Shown: one piece after another, positions 7,504-14,345 of the stretch
Numbering within the stretch: position 1 is the stretch's first letter
Layout of the letters: each line of letters begins with the position of its first letter
From: an uncultured Veillonella sp.
Lineage (GTDB): Bacteria > Bacillota > Negativicutes > Veillonellales > Veillonellaceae
Direction of reading: 5' to 3'
DNA: 35,913 nucleotides
Assembly (NCBI RefSeq): GCF_900545795.1
Contig: NZ_URAR01000019.1
Location: forward strand, 1-35,913
Position numbers and translations under genes: made by a program
Notes under the pieces: model-generated
Databases searched by the model: none
Told to the model about the DNA's origin: nothing
The model's input: the letters and a program-made list of their open reading frames with translations, nothing else

Positions 7504-7531
7504 AAAAAGACGCTCTCTAGAGCGTCTTTTT
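7504..7531 (+). terminator. Terminator after the HAD gene
   Basis: A GC-rich 8-bp stem extended by A5/T5 (7504-7516 with 7519-7531) followed by TTTTT marks the end of the HAD transcript. Symmetry allows function for the convergent SpeD-like gene too. The remaining stretch to 7653 is AT-rich with nothing recognisable. Confidence 0.9.
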
Positions 7532-7653
7532 GTATTTCCTATAAATATATAGTTACTATTGTGTATTTTTATAGTTTAAATCTTTTAATATGCTTAAGCT
7601 TTTTATGTTCTTATTTTTTCTCTTAGCTCTTATAATAAGGCAAAAGACCTAGC

Positions 7654-8172
7654 TTATTTATCATCTGTTGGGTGATTTGTATTGCGTTTACCAATCACTT
7701 TAAATACTTTAGCACCTTTAGACTTTAACTTAGTTCCAGTCTCTTGAAGCCGAAGGCGCGTGCGAGTCACTCTTGCCATAGCCGAAAGAGATGTCTTTTT
7801 GCGAGGCTTCATATCTCGTAAAGAACCAAAATCACCGCGATTTACACTAGTCGCTTTAACTCGTTCAGCTCCAAAGGATTGCTTTAATTCACGCATAATG
7901 AGCGTTGCCTGTAGGGGAATACCAAAAGTATAAATATCAGCTGCTGCATAGCCCATTTCAGGATAGGTATGAACGATAATATGACAACGATTGGCAATAG
8001 CAAATAGAACAATTTCATGTTCTAGCACCTGACAACTGATTTCATCTACCGGTTGCTTAGCTGCTTCTAGAGCATTTGTTACACTCTCTTGAATCATAAC
8101 AGGGGAGCTTACCGCTTCCTCTAAGCAAGCATATAAATCTATTAATAAATGTGTACCTACTGAATTTGCCAC
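7654..8172 (-). CDS. SpeD-like protein lacking the pyruvoyl serine and catalytic cysteine
   Basis: The first ~100 of 172 residues follow the AdoMet decarboxylase (SpeD) fold: GTHLLIDLYAC at the N terminus and HIIVHTYPEMGYAAADIYTFG in two adjoining motifs. In SpeD the proenzyme cleaves itself before Ser63 in an ESH motif to form the pyruvoyl cofactor, and Cys83 is a proton donor. Here residue 62 is Arg, 63 is Cys and 83 is Phe, while His68 is kept. Ordinary decarboxylase activity is therefore unlikely. A basic tail from about residue 120 (many Lys/Arg) is not part of the standard enzyme and could bind nucleic acid or membrane. The start is GTG, with AGGTGG seven bases upstream. Substrate binding or a regulatory role are possibilities only. 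Confidence 0.75.
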   Translation of the reverse strand: MANSVGTHLLIDLYACLEEAVSSPVMIQESVTNALEAAKQPVDEISCQVLEHEIVLFAIANRCHIIVHTYPEMGYAAADIYTFGIPLQATLIMRELKQSFGAERVKATSVNRGDFGSLRDMKPRKKTSLSAMARVTRTRLRLQETGTKLKSKGAKVFKVIGKRNTNHPTDDK

Positions 8173-8235
8173 GAAGGGCCACCTACTTTCATACTATATT
8201 GCAATGTTTTTTATTCAATCTTATTATATCATCTA

Positions 8236-8264
8236 ATTATACCTTGTATTAGCTGTATTGTAAA
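8236..8264 (-). promoter_or_regulatory. Promoter of the SpeD-like gene
   Basis: Minus-strand TTTACA (8259-8264), a 17-bp spacer and TATAAT (8236-8241) form a near-consensus promoter about 64 bases upstream of the GTG start. Confidence 0.7.
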
Positions 8265-8349
8265 ATATATATATACTAAAGTTATTTCTAAAAAATTTAA
8301 TATAATATTTTACTATCTATGCAGTGAAGTGATAATAAACCCTCCTAAC

Positions 8350-8456
8350 ATTAGTGATATACTAATTATAAAAACATGAAAAAATAATACCCACTTTTAA
8401 TTTACATTGATTCTATAGTGTGCTATTCTTAATTTAATAGATTACCATTTTGGTAA
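8350..8456 (+). promoter_or_regulatory. Promoter and operator-like palindromes upstream of the FAD/Fe-S oxidoreductase
   Basis: The 334-bp gap 8173-8506 contains no gene. Toward the flavoprotein gene there is TTTACA (8401-8406), a 17-bp spacer and TATTCT (8424-8429) with an upstream TG (extended -10). A palindrome TTACCA-TTT-TGGTAA (8442-8456) lies just beyond the expected start of transcription, where a repressor would block elongation. A second, looser inverted repeat (ATTAGT 8350-8355, ACTAAT 8361-8366) lies upstream of the -35. Substrate-responsive control is plausible, but the regulator is unknown. Confidence 0.6.
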
Positions 8457-8506
8457 CATCTAAGTGATGTATAGAGTAATAACAAATACTAGGAGGTCCT
8501 AAACTA

Positions 8507-11329
8507 ATGGGTATGGTATTGAGAAAAGATTATGACACATTTGTAATAGAAGCAAAGAAGATTTGTCCTGACCGAGTATTTACTGATTATTTACTTCGCT
8601 ATGCTTATGGGATAGATGCCTCTTGTTATAGCTATTTACCAAAAGTTGTAGTAAAAGCGCATAATGAAGCAGAAGTGGTTCAATTAGTATTGCTAGCTAA
8701 TCGCTGTGGTACACCTGTAACATTCCGTGCAGCTGGTAGTTCTTTATCTGGTCAAAGTTCCTCTGAAGATGTGCTCATCGTTGCTAATGATGGCTTTAAA
8801 GATGTGACAGTATTAGAAGATGGCAATGCCATTCGCCTCGCTTGTGGTGTAATCGGTATTGATGCTAATGATGCCTTAGCTAAATACGGCAAAAAGATTG
8901 GCCCTGACCCAGCTACTTTAGCAACAGCCTTAGTAGGGGGGATTTTAAACAATAACTCCAGTGGCATGTGCTGTGGCACGGCGCAGAACTCTTACCAAAC
9001 GATTCGTTCTTTGCGCGTTGTACTAGCTGATGGTACCGTCCTTGATACAGGTAATGAAGCCAGTGTAAAGAGCTTCTTACAAACCCATAAAGATTTAGTA
9101 GATGAATTATTAGGTCTACGTGAGCATATTATGGAAGATAATGAGCTCGTAGACTTAATTCGCCGTAAATATAAAATTAAAAATACCACTGGCTACAGTA
9201 TTAATACCTTAGTTGATTTCCATGATATTGTAGATATTTTAAACCATATCTTTATCGGCAGTGAAGGTACTTTAGGCTTTGTTAGTGAAGTAACTTACAA
9301 TTGCGTAGAGGATGTTAAACATAAGGGCTGTGGCTTGTTATTCTTTGAAAAGCTTAGCGATGCATCTCGCGCTGTAGTAGCCTTAGCTAATATGGGCCGT
9401 GAAAAAGTAATTGCTGCGGAAATGATGGACTATTTAAGTCTTAAGAGTGTGCAACAATTACCTGAAGTACCAAGCTTTGTTCGCGACGTACCAGAAGGAA
9501 CTAGCTGTATTTTATTCCAATCGGAAAGTAATGATCCTGATATATTAGAAAAGAATCTTGCCTATATTAAAGAAGAGTTGAAAGATATTCCAACAGCCAT
9601 TCCAAGTCTATATTCTAAAGATGCAGAAGAGTACAATAGCTGGTGGATGATCCGCAAAGGCTTATTGCCAATCGCAGCAGGTCTTCGCCGTCCTGGTACA
9701 ACTGTTATTACTGAAGACGTATGCTTCAAGATTGACGACTTTACTGATGGTATCGAAATGATTACAGAATTATTCCACAAATATGATTTCGTAGATAGTG
9801 GCATTATCTTTGGTCATGCCTTAAGTGGTAATGTTCATTTCATTATTACACCAAACTTCAACGAACAAAAAGAAATGGATAATTTTGCTGGCCTTGTAAA
9901 AGAAATGGCAGAGCGCGTAGCTGGTGTAGAAGGCTCTATTAAAGCGGAGCATGGTACAGGCCGCATGGTGGCACCATTTGTAGAACTTGAATGGGGTAAA
10001 AAAGCATATGCTGTAAATCGTCGTATTAAAGAGATTTTCGACCCACAAGGCTTACTCAATCCTGATGTTATCATTACAGATGACCCAGATGTATATAAGA
10101 AAAATCTTAAAGCAATGAGTGATATTGATCCATTGTTCAATATGTGTATGGAATGTGGCTTCTGTGAAAAACATTGTCCAAGCCGCAATTTAACCTTAAC
10201 ACCAAGACAACGTATTTCCTTGTTGCGCGAAGAAAAGCGCCTCTTAAAAGAAGGCAATATCGCTATGGCAGAAGAGCTTAAAAAAGGCTATGAATACTAT
10301 GGTGTAGATACTTGTGCAGCTTGTTCCATGTGTTCTCAATTATGTCCACTCGGTATCGATACAGCTCAAATTGCAATTTCCATGCGTAAAATTGATCCAG
10401 CAGGACGCAACCTAGCTAAAGCTATTTACAATAACTTTAATACAACTATTAAAGCCGCTAAAGTAGGGGTAACCTTAGGCGGTGTAGCTGGCAAGGTAGC
10501 AACTAAAACATTATTAGCTAAGATTAGTGAAGATGCACACAAATTAACAGGTTTAACACCTTATGTGCCAAAAACTATGCCTAAAGCTAATACGTATACA
10601 TTGCGTACTAAACGCAAACCAAATTACCAAAAGAATGTAGTATATTTCAGTACTTGTGCTAATCGCGCATTCCGTCAAAACCAAGGATATGATGACACTC
10701 GTAGCTTACAACAAGTATTTGAAAGTCTCTGTGATAAAGCAGGGTATAATGTAATTTATCCACCTCATATTGAAAACCTTTGCTGTGGCTTAAGCTTTGA
10801 AAATTATGAGGAAATCGATAAAAAAGCCCTTGCTGATTTAACTGAAGCCTTAACTAAAGCTAGTGAAGGTGGCATTTATCCAATCGTAATTGACCATTCC
10901 GCTTGCTTTAACCATGCATTCCGTCATATTCAAGGACTTAAGATTTTAGATATTTCTGAATTCTTATATACATTGTTACCAAGCCTTGATGTGAAGAAAT
11001 GTGACGAATCAGTTATTGTACACAAACAATGTAAAATTAAAACTGTTGGCAAACAACAATACATTGAAAACTTAGCCCGTGCATGTACTGATAAGGTATT
11101 CAATATTAAATCCTTTGCCTGTGATGGCTTTGCTGGTCAAAAAGGTTTCTTTACACCCGAACTAAACAAATGTGCTACTAAAGACCTAGCCGCAGAAATT
11201 AAATCCTATGGCTGTACCTTAGGCGTAAGCTCTAGTTCAACTTGTGAAATTGGCCTTGGCGAAAATGGTGGCATTCCATTTGTAAGCATTGCCTACTTAT
11301 TGGATCGTTGTGCTTCTAAAAAGCAATAA
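8507..11329 (+). CDS. FAD-binding/Fe-S oxidoreductase, probable D-lactate (2-hydroxyacid) dehydrogenase
   Basis: A 940-residue fusion. Residues about 40-230 are the FAD_binding_4 domain, with FRAAGSSLSGQ (74-83) and GPDPAT (132-137). Residues about 250-535 are the FAD-oxidase C domain, with HGTGR and NPDV. Two [4Fe-4S] motifs follow (Cys547/550/553/557 and Cys603/606/609/613). The C-terminal third is a cysteine-rich CCG-type region, with LCCG (Cys759/760) and a second block in which CCG reads Cys872-Asp873-Gly. This is the Dld/GlcD-GlpC architecture of quinone- or flavodoxin-linked 2-hydroxyacid dehydrogenases. Lactate use is typical of Veillonella, so D-lactate is the favoured substrate; glycolate or 2-hydroxyglutarate remain possible. 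AGGAGG (8491-8496) sets the start. It stands alone as a transcription unit. Confidence 0.85.
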   Translation: MGMVLRKDYDTFVIEAKKICPDRVFTDYLLRYAYGIDASCYSYLPKVVVKAHNEAEVVQLVLLANRCGTPVTFRAAGSSLSGQSSSEDVLIVANDGFKDVTVLEDGNAIRLACGVIGIDANDALAKYGKKIGPDPATLATALVGGILNNNSSGMCCGTAQNSYQTIRSLRVVLADGTVLDTGNEASVKSFLQTHKDLVDELLGLREHIMEDNELVDLIRRKYKIKNTTGYSINTLVDFHDIVDILNHIFIGSEGTLGFVSEVTYNCVEDVKHKGCGLLFFEKLSDASRAVVALANMGREKVIAAEMMDYLSLKSVQQLPEVPSFVRDVPEGTSCILFQSESNDPDILEKNLAYIKEELKDIPTAIPSLYSKDAEEYNSWWMIRKGLLPIAAGLRRPGTTVITEDVCFKIDDFTDGIEMITELFHKYDFVDSGIIFGHALSGNVHFIITPNFNEQKEMDNFAGLVKEMAERVAGVEGSIKAEHGTGRMVAPFVELEWGKKAYAVNRRIKEIFDPQGLLNPDVIITDDPDVYKKNLKAMSDIDPLFNMCMECGFCEKHCPSRNLTLTPRQRISLLREEKRLLKEGNIAMAEELKKGYEYYGVDTCAACSMCSQLCPLGIDTAQIAISMRKIDPAGRNLAKAIYNNFNTTIKAAKVGVTLGGVAGKVATKTLLAKISEDAHKLTGLTPYVPKTMPKANTYTLRTKRKPNYQKNVVYFSTCANRAFRQNQGYDDTRSLQQVFESLCDKAGYNVIYPPHIENLCCGLSFENYEEIDKKALADLTEALTKASEGGIYPIVIDHSACFNHAFRHIQGLKILDISEFLYTLLPSLDVKKCDESVIVHKQCKIKTVGKQQYIENLARACTDKVFNIKSFACDGFAGQKGFFTPELNKCATKDLAAEIKSYGCTLGVSSSSTCEIGLGENGGIPFVSIAYLLDRCASKKQ

Positions 11330-11350
11330 CTAGTAAACTATATAAACAAG

Positions 11351-11437
11351 CATATAGGTAAAACACATATAATTCCTTTTTAGCTTATTCATAGGCTAGA
11401 CTGAGAGGAGTCTATTTGACTTAGTTTTACCTATATG
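11351..11437. repeat. Perfect 14-bp inverted repeats flanking 59 bp
   Basis: CATATAGGTAAAAC (11351-11364) and its exact reverse complement (11424-11437) enclose 59 bp. Inside, two smaller hairpins fold: arms 11381-11388/11391-11398 and 11399-11402/11409-11412. As RNA this would be a three-way junction; as DNA it resembles a small invertible segment next to a recombinase gene. It has no T-run of its own, so it is not a simple terminator of the upstream gene. Confidence 0.75.
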
Positions 11438-11444
11438 ATACAAT
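11416..11444 (+). promoter_or_regulatory. Promoter of the tyrosine recombinase gene
   Basis: TTGACT (11416-11421), 17 bp and TACAAT (11439-11444) form a good promoter. The -35 lies inside the 59-bp segment bounded by the inverted repeats and the -10 lies outside it, with one repeat arm filling the spacer. The expected start near 11451 falls within the left arm of the following hairpin, so this transcript would not form the complete stem. Confidence 0.65.
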
Positions 11445-11483
11445 TACTTCCGATAACGATATATTATCGGAAGTAATTTTTTT
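11442..11483 (+). terminator. Strong hairpin with T-run upstream of the recombinase (also dif-like)
   Basis: A perfect 15-bp stem (11442-11456 with 11464-11478) around the 7-base centre CGATATA merges into seven T. It should stop read-through from the flavoprotein gene. The core, two 11-bp arms around seven bases (ACTTCCGATAA and its complement), also resembles Xer/dif recombination sites of Firmicutes, which are imperfect palindromes of two 11-bp arms around a 6-bp centre. Confidence 0.85.
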
Positions 11484-11511
11484 ATATAAAAATGGAAGGA
11501 GTCCTGCTATT

Positions 11512-12507
11512 ATGCCGTCTAACAAGCATTTTTACTTGCGTGACAACGAAGTCCTTATGGCCAGCTCCCAACTCTCCGCTAAGGCTAAACAAAGCATTAT
11601 TTTATCTAAATCAGAAAATACGATTAATGCCTATGAGTCTGACTGGGATGATTTTGTCTATTGGTGTGAACTCAATCATACTAGTTCATTTCCAGCTACG
11701 CCTGAAACCATTGCTAACTATATTAATGATTTAGCTGACAATGCCAAGGCTAATACGATTTCAAGACGCATTAGCGCTATTTCTGAAAATTTTAATGCTT
11801 CAGGTCTTCCTGATAATCCTTGTAAATCCTCTTTAGTAAAATCAGCCCTCCGTGGTATACGTCGCCTTAAAGGTACCTATCAACAAGGTAAAACACCTAT
11901 CCTCTTAGATGACTTAGAAGATATCTTCCAGGAAATGGATACTATGGATATAGAGCCGATTGTTAAGTTACGAGATAAAGCCATTCTACTAGTAGGCTTT
12001 ATGGGCGCCTTTCGTCGTAGCGAATTAAGTGTCATTACTGTGGAAAATATCAATTTTTCGCCACAAGGTATGGAAATCTTCGTAGAAGCCTCAAAAGCCG
12101 ACCAAGAAGGCCAAGGTGCCGTTGTTGCTATCCCATTTATAGAAAACGCTGAATTTTGCGCTGTAAGGGCCGTCAAGGAGTGGCTCCGGTATTCTGGTAT
12201 TAAAAGCGGTCCAATTTTCAGAGGTTTTACTAAGAAAATGACCTTGCGTAACACAGCCATTAGCGATAAAAGCATTGCTGAAATTGTAAAAAAATATGTA
12301 GCTTTGATTGGCCTAGATCCACAGATGTATGGTGCACACAGTTTGCGTCATGGTTTTGCTACTACAGCAGCAGCCTTTGGCGTAGAAGAACGCAATATTA
12401 TGCGCCAAACTAGACATCACAGTGTTAATATGGTGCGAAGATATATTAATGAAGCCAGTCGCTTTGAAAATAATGCTATCAATACTATTTTTAAACAAAG
12501 ATTCTAA
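11512..12507 (+). CDS. Stand-alone tyrosine recombinase (Xer/integrase family)
   Basis: Site-specific DNA recombinase of 331 residues. An N-terminal SAM-like core-binding domain spans about residues 30-120 (ENTINAYESDWDDFVYW). The catalytic domain carries the complete set: Arg168 (GAFRRSEL), Lys195, His276 and Arg279 (HSLRHGFAT), His303 (RHHS) and the nucleophile Tyr311 (RRYI). AAGGAG ten bases upstream supports the ATG. No phage or transposon genes adjoin it, so it is either a resident Xer-like enzyme or the remnant of a small element. The upstream palindromes are candidate substrates. It resembles plasmid and chromosomal integrases that resolve dimers or invert DNA; which one cannot be decided here. 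Confidence 0.9.
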   Translation: MPSNKHFYLRDNEVLMASSQLSAKAKQSIILSKSENTINAYESDWDDFVYWCELNHTSSFPATPETIANYINDLADNAKANTISRRISAISENFNASGLPDNPCKSSLVKSALRGIRRLKGTYQQGKTPILLDDLEDIFQEMDTMDIEPIVKLRDKAILLVGFMGAFRRSELSVITVENINFSPQGMEIFVEASKADQEGQGAVVAIPFIENAEFCAVRAVKEWLRYSGIKSGPIFRGFTKKMTLRNTAISDKSIAEIVKKYVALIGLDPQMYGAHSLRHGFATTAAAFGVEERNIMRQTRHHSVNMVRRYINEASRFENNAINTIFKQRF

Positions 12508-12534
12508 ATATAAATAAATAACGAATCTAAATAT

Positions 12535-12570
12535 AAAAAAGACTTCACAAGCCGCTTGTGAAGTCTTTTT
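12535..12570 (+). terminator. Terminator after the recombinase gene
   Basis: An 11-bp stem (12541-12551 with 12555-12565) flanked by A6 and T5 is a strong, symmetrical terminator. The following 12571-12774 is AT-rich with no recognisable element. Confidence 0.92.
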
Positions 12571-12774
12571 CCTTATTCAGTTGTATATATAAACAGTCTA
12601 AATCGGGAGTGTTCTTACTGTATATAACTAGTGTATCAATTAATATAGAATGCTATAAATTTCTATAGATTAATATAGTCTATTTTTTAAATTTAATAAT
12701 ACTTTAGATACTGTATATTATTTTATGTTATTTCATATTATTTGGTTTTATGTATATTAGAATTATTTCAACAA

Positions 12775-13086
12775 TTAATCTTTAGATGCCATGTAATTAA
12801 CTGGACTTCCAGTATTATGTTGAATGGTAGGAATTTTTAATGTGCTACCAGGTTCTAAATTAACCGAATCATCTAATTCATTAATGTCTTTCATGGCATG
12901 AACCATTTCACGAACATCTACAGTATTATTTGCGTTTGCTGCTGCAATATCCCATAAAGTATCACCAGACTTTACAGTAACAATCTTTACATTATGAACA
13001 TCTAATTCAGGACTTGTATTGGTAGTAAAAAATCCAATCAACAAAGTTAAACACATGCCAACTGCAATAAAAAATTCTTTTTTCAT
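12775..13086 (-). CDS. LysM protein, YneA-like SOS cell-division suppressor
   Basis: The preferred start is the ATG at 13086 (103 residues), preceded by GAGGCG; an in-frame ATG at 13116 lacks a good SD. A membrane anchor or uncleaved signal lies at about residues 5-21, followed by an extracellular LysM domain (about 33-82) with VKSGDTLWDIA and LEPGSTLKIP. In Bacillus, yneA encodes a protein of this shape, sits divergently next to lexA and blocks division during the SOS response. The same arrangement is seen here, with LexA-type boxes in the promoter, which supports the role. Direct sequence identity to YneA was not tested. A general peptidoglycan-binding function is the alternative. Confidence 0.75.
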   Translation of the reverse strand: MKKEFFIAVGMCLTLLIGFFTTNTSPELDVHNVKIVTVKSGDTLWDIAAANANNTVDVREMVHAMKDINELDDSVNLEPGSTLKIPTIQHNTGSPVNYMASKD

Positions 13087-13186
13087 TTCTACTCGCCTCA
13101 CATTTTCTATAATCACTTACTTTAGTAAGAAATCTTCAAGATATAATCGAACATTTTTATAGGTATGTATGTTCTTCTATGATGTG

Positions 13187-13266
13187 ATTATAGCACACGA
13201 ATAAATGTTCGGTCAAGTAATTTTTCGAACATTTATTTGACAAGCTTTAAATGTTCGATTTATAAT
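13187..13266. promoter_or_regulatory. Divergent SOS promoters with LexA-type boxes
   Basis: Toward lexA: TTGACA (13237-13242), 18 bp, TATAAT (13261-13266). Toward the LysM gene on the minus strand: TTGACC (13211-13216), 18 bp, TATAAT (13187-13192). Three LexA-like sites share AAATGTTCG or its complement: CGAATAAATGTTCG (13198-13211) in the LysM-gene spacer, CGAACATTTATTTG (13226-13239) overlapping the lexA -35, and a half-conserved site at 13244-13257 in the lexA spacer. They match the Gram-positive SOS box CGAACRNRYGTTYG in most positions. Both promoters should be repressed by LexA and induced by DNA damage. Confidence 0.85.
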
Positions 13267-13407
13267 AGTATTAAGTTAAATAGTTTGTTATAATATTAAC
13301 TATATTTTCAGTACGAAACGTTAGATTACTCCATAATGAGTAATTCTTTATATATTATCTTTATTTTATAATTTTTTATAGTTCTTTTAGAATGAGAGGT
13401 TTTCCCC

Positions 13408-14091
13408 TTGAGACGACCAGCAACTGATATAAACTCCAAACAAAAACGTATTTTAGACTATATTACTGATTCTTTGCAAACTAATTATCGCTGCCCTAGT
13501 GTGCGTGAAATTTGCAATTATATGGGGTTAAGCTCTACTTCTACAGTACAAAGTCACCTTAATACATTAGAGCGATTTGGTTATATTAAACGCGATATGA
13601 ATAAAAACCGCTCCATCACTGTAGTAGGTATGAAACAAAAGTATGTTCCAACTGTTGCTAAGTCTGAAGATGATGAAGTAACCGCTTCTGAAACCTTTGA
13701 AATGATGCAATCTAAACTTCGCGTGGTTCCTTTAATTGGTACGGTTCAAGCAGGTTTGCCTGTTACAGCTGTCCAAAACCAAGAATCCACTGTGCCCTTG
13801 CCACTTTCTTTAATTGGTAATTCTGAATGTTTTTTACTTCGTGTACGCGGCGAATCCATGCGTGATATTGGTATGTTTGAAGGTGATCTTCTCATCGTTC
13901 GCAATCAATCTACCGCTAATAATGGCGATATTGTAGTAGCACGCATTGATGATGAGGCGACTGTAAAACGCTTCTACCGTGAATCAGACCGCATTCGCCT
14001 ACAGCCAGAAAACAGTGAATTCGATCCGATTTACACTAAAGAATGTCAAATTGAAGGTAAAGTCATTGGTTTAATTCGCGATCACATTTAG
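13408..14091 (+). CDS. lexA: SOS repressor LexA
   Basis: DNA-damage-responsive transcriptional repressor with self-cleaving serine protease activity, 227 residues (slightly long through an acidic linker at about 80-100). The N-terminal winged helix covers residues 10-75 with recognition segment SSTSTVQSHLNTLE. The cleavage bond is Ala115-Gly116 (VQAGLP). The catalytic dyad is Ser150 (RGESM) and Lys187 (ATVKRF). The start is TTG, preceded by GAGAGG eight bases upstream. The promoter carries LexA-type boxes, so autoregulation is expected. The leader of about 135 bases includes a 7-bp hairpin (13325-13331/13338-13344) of unknown role. Confidence 0.96.
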   Translation: MRRPATDINSKQKRILDYITDSLQTNYRCPSVREICNYMGLSSTSTVQSHLNTLERFGYIKRDMNKNRSITVVGMKQKYVPTVAKSEDDEVTASETFEMMQSKLRVVPLIGTVQAGLPVTAVQNQESTVPLPLSLIGNSECFLLRVRGESMRDIGMFEGDLLIVRNQSTANNGDIVVARIDDEATVKRFYRESDRIRLQPENSEFDPIYTKECQIEGKVIGLIRDHI

Positions 14092-14173
14092 AATTATACT
14101 TTAAAATAATTCTAGACAATTTAAAGTAAATTATGTCATGTTAAATAAAAAGTATGCAACATAATAAATAAAC

Positions 14174-14220
14174 AAAGTAGTTAGTATTTAAATAAGCATA
14201 TTTTAAATACTAACTACTTT
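14174..14220 (+). terminator. Long AT-rich hairpin downstream of lexA
   Basis: A perfect 19-bp stem (14174-14192 with 14202-14220) followed by ATTATTT probably ends the lexA transcript, though the T-run is broken. A smaller 9-bp inverted repeat (14097-14105/14120-14128) lies just after the stop codon. Confidence 0.65.
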
Positions 14221-14283
14221 ATTATTTGGTAAATTAGGTAATGTACAAAATTTGACTAATCAGTTTCATCTTATTCTAAACTA

Positions 14284-14342
14284 AAAAACGAACACTTGTT
14301 TGTCTAGCCTATTTAAGCCGAACAAAACAAGTGTTCGTTTTT
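14284..14342 (-). terminator. Bidirectional terminator between lexA and dapA
   Basis: An 18-bp stem (14284-14301 with 14325-14342), 23-base loop, with A/T runs on both outer sides. It ends the dapB-asd-dapA operon on the minus strand and backs up lexA termination on the plus strand. Confidence 0.88.
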
Positions 14343-14345
14343 ATT

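Noticed and set aside
11365..11423. Purine or TPP riboswitch, or hammerhead ribozyme, in the three-way-junction region
   Set aside because: Fragments such as ATATAAT and CTGAGA are present, but the other conserved loop sequences of these classes are missing.
12571..12774. AT-rich stretch with repeated ATATAG motifs after the recombinase
   Set aside because: The motifs are short and irregular; no attachment-site duplicate or open reading frame could be shown.
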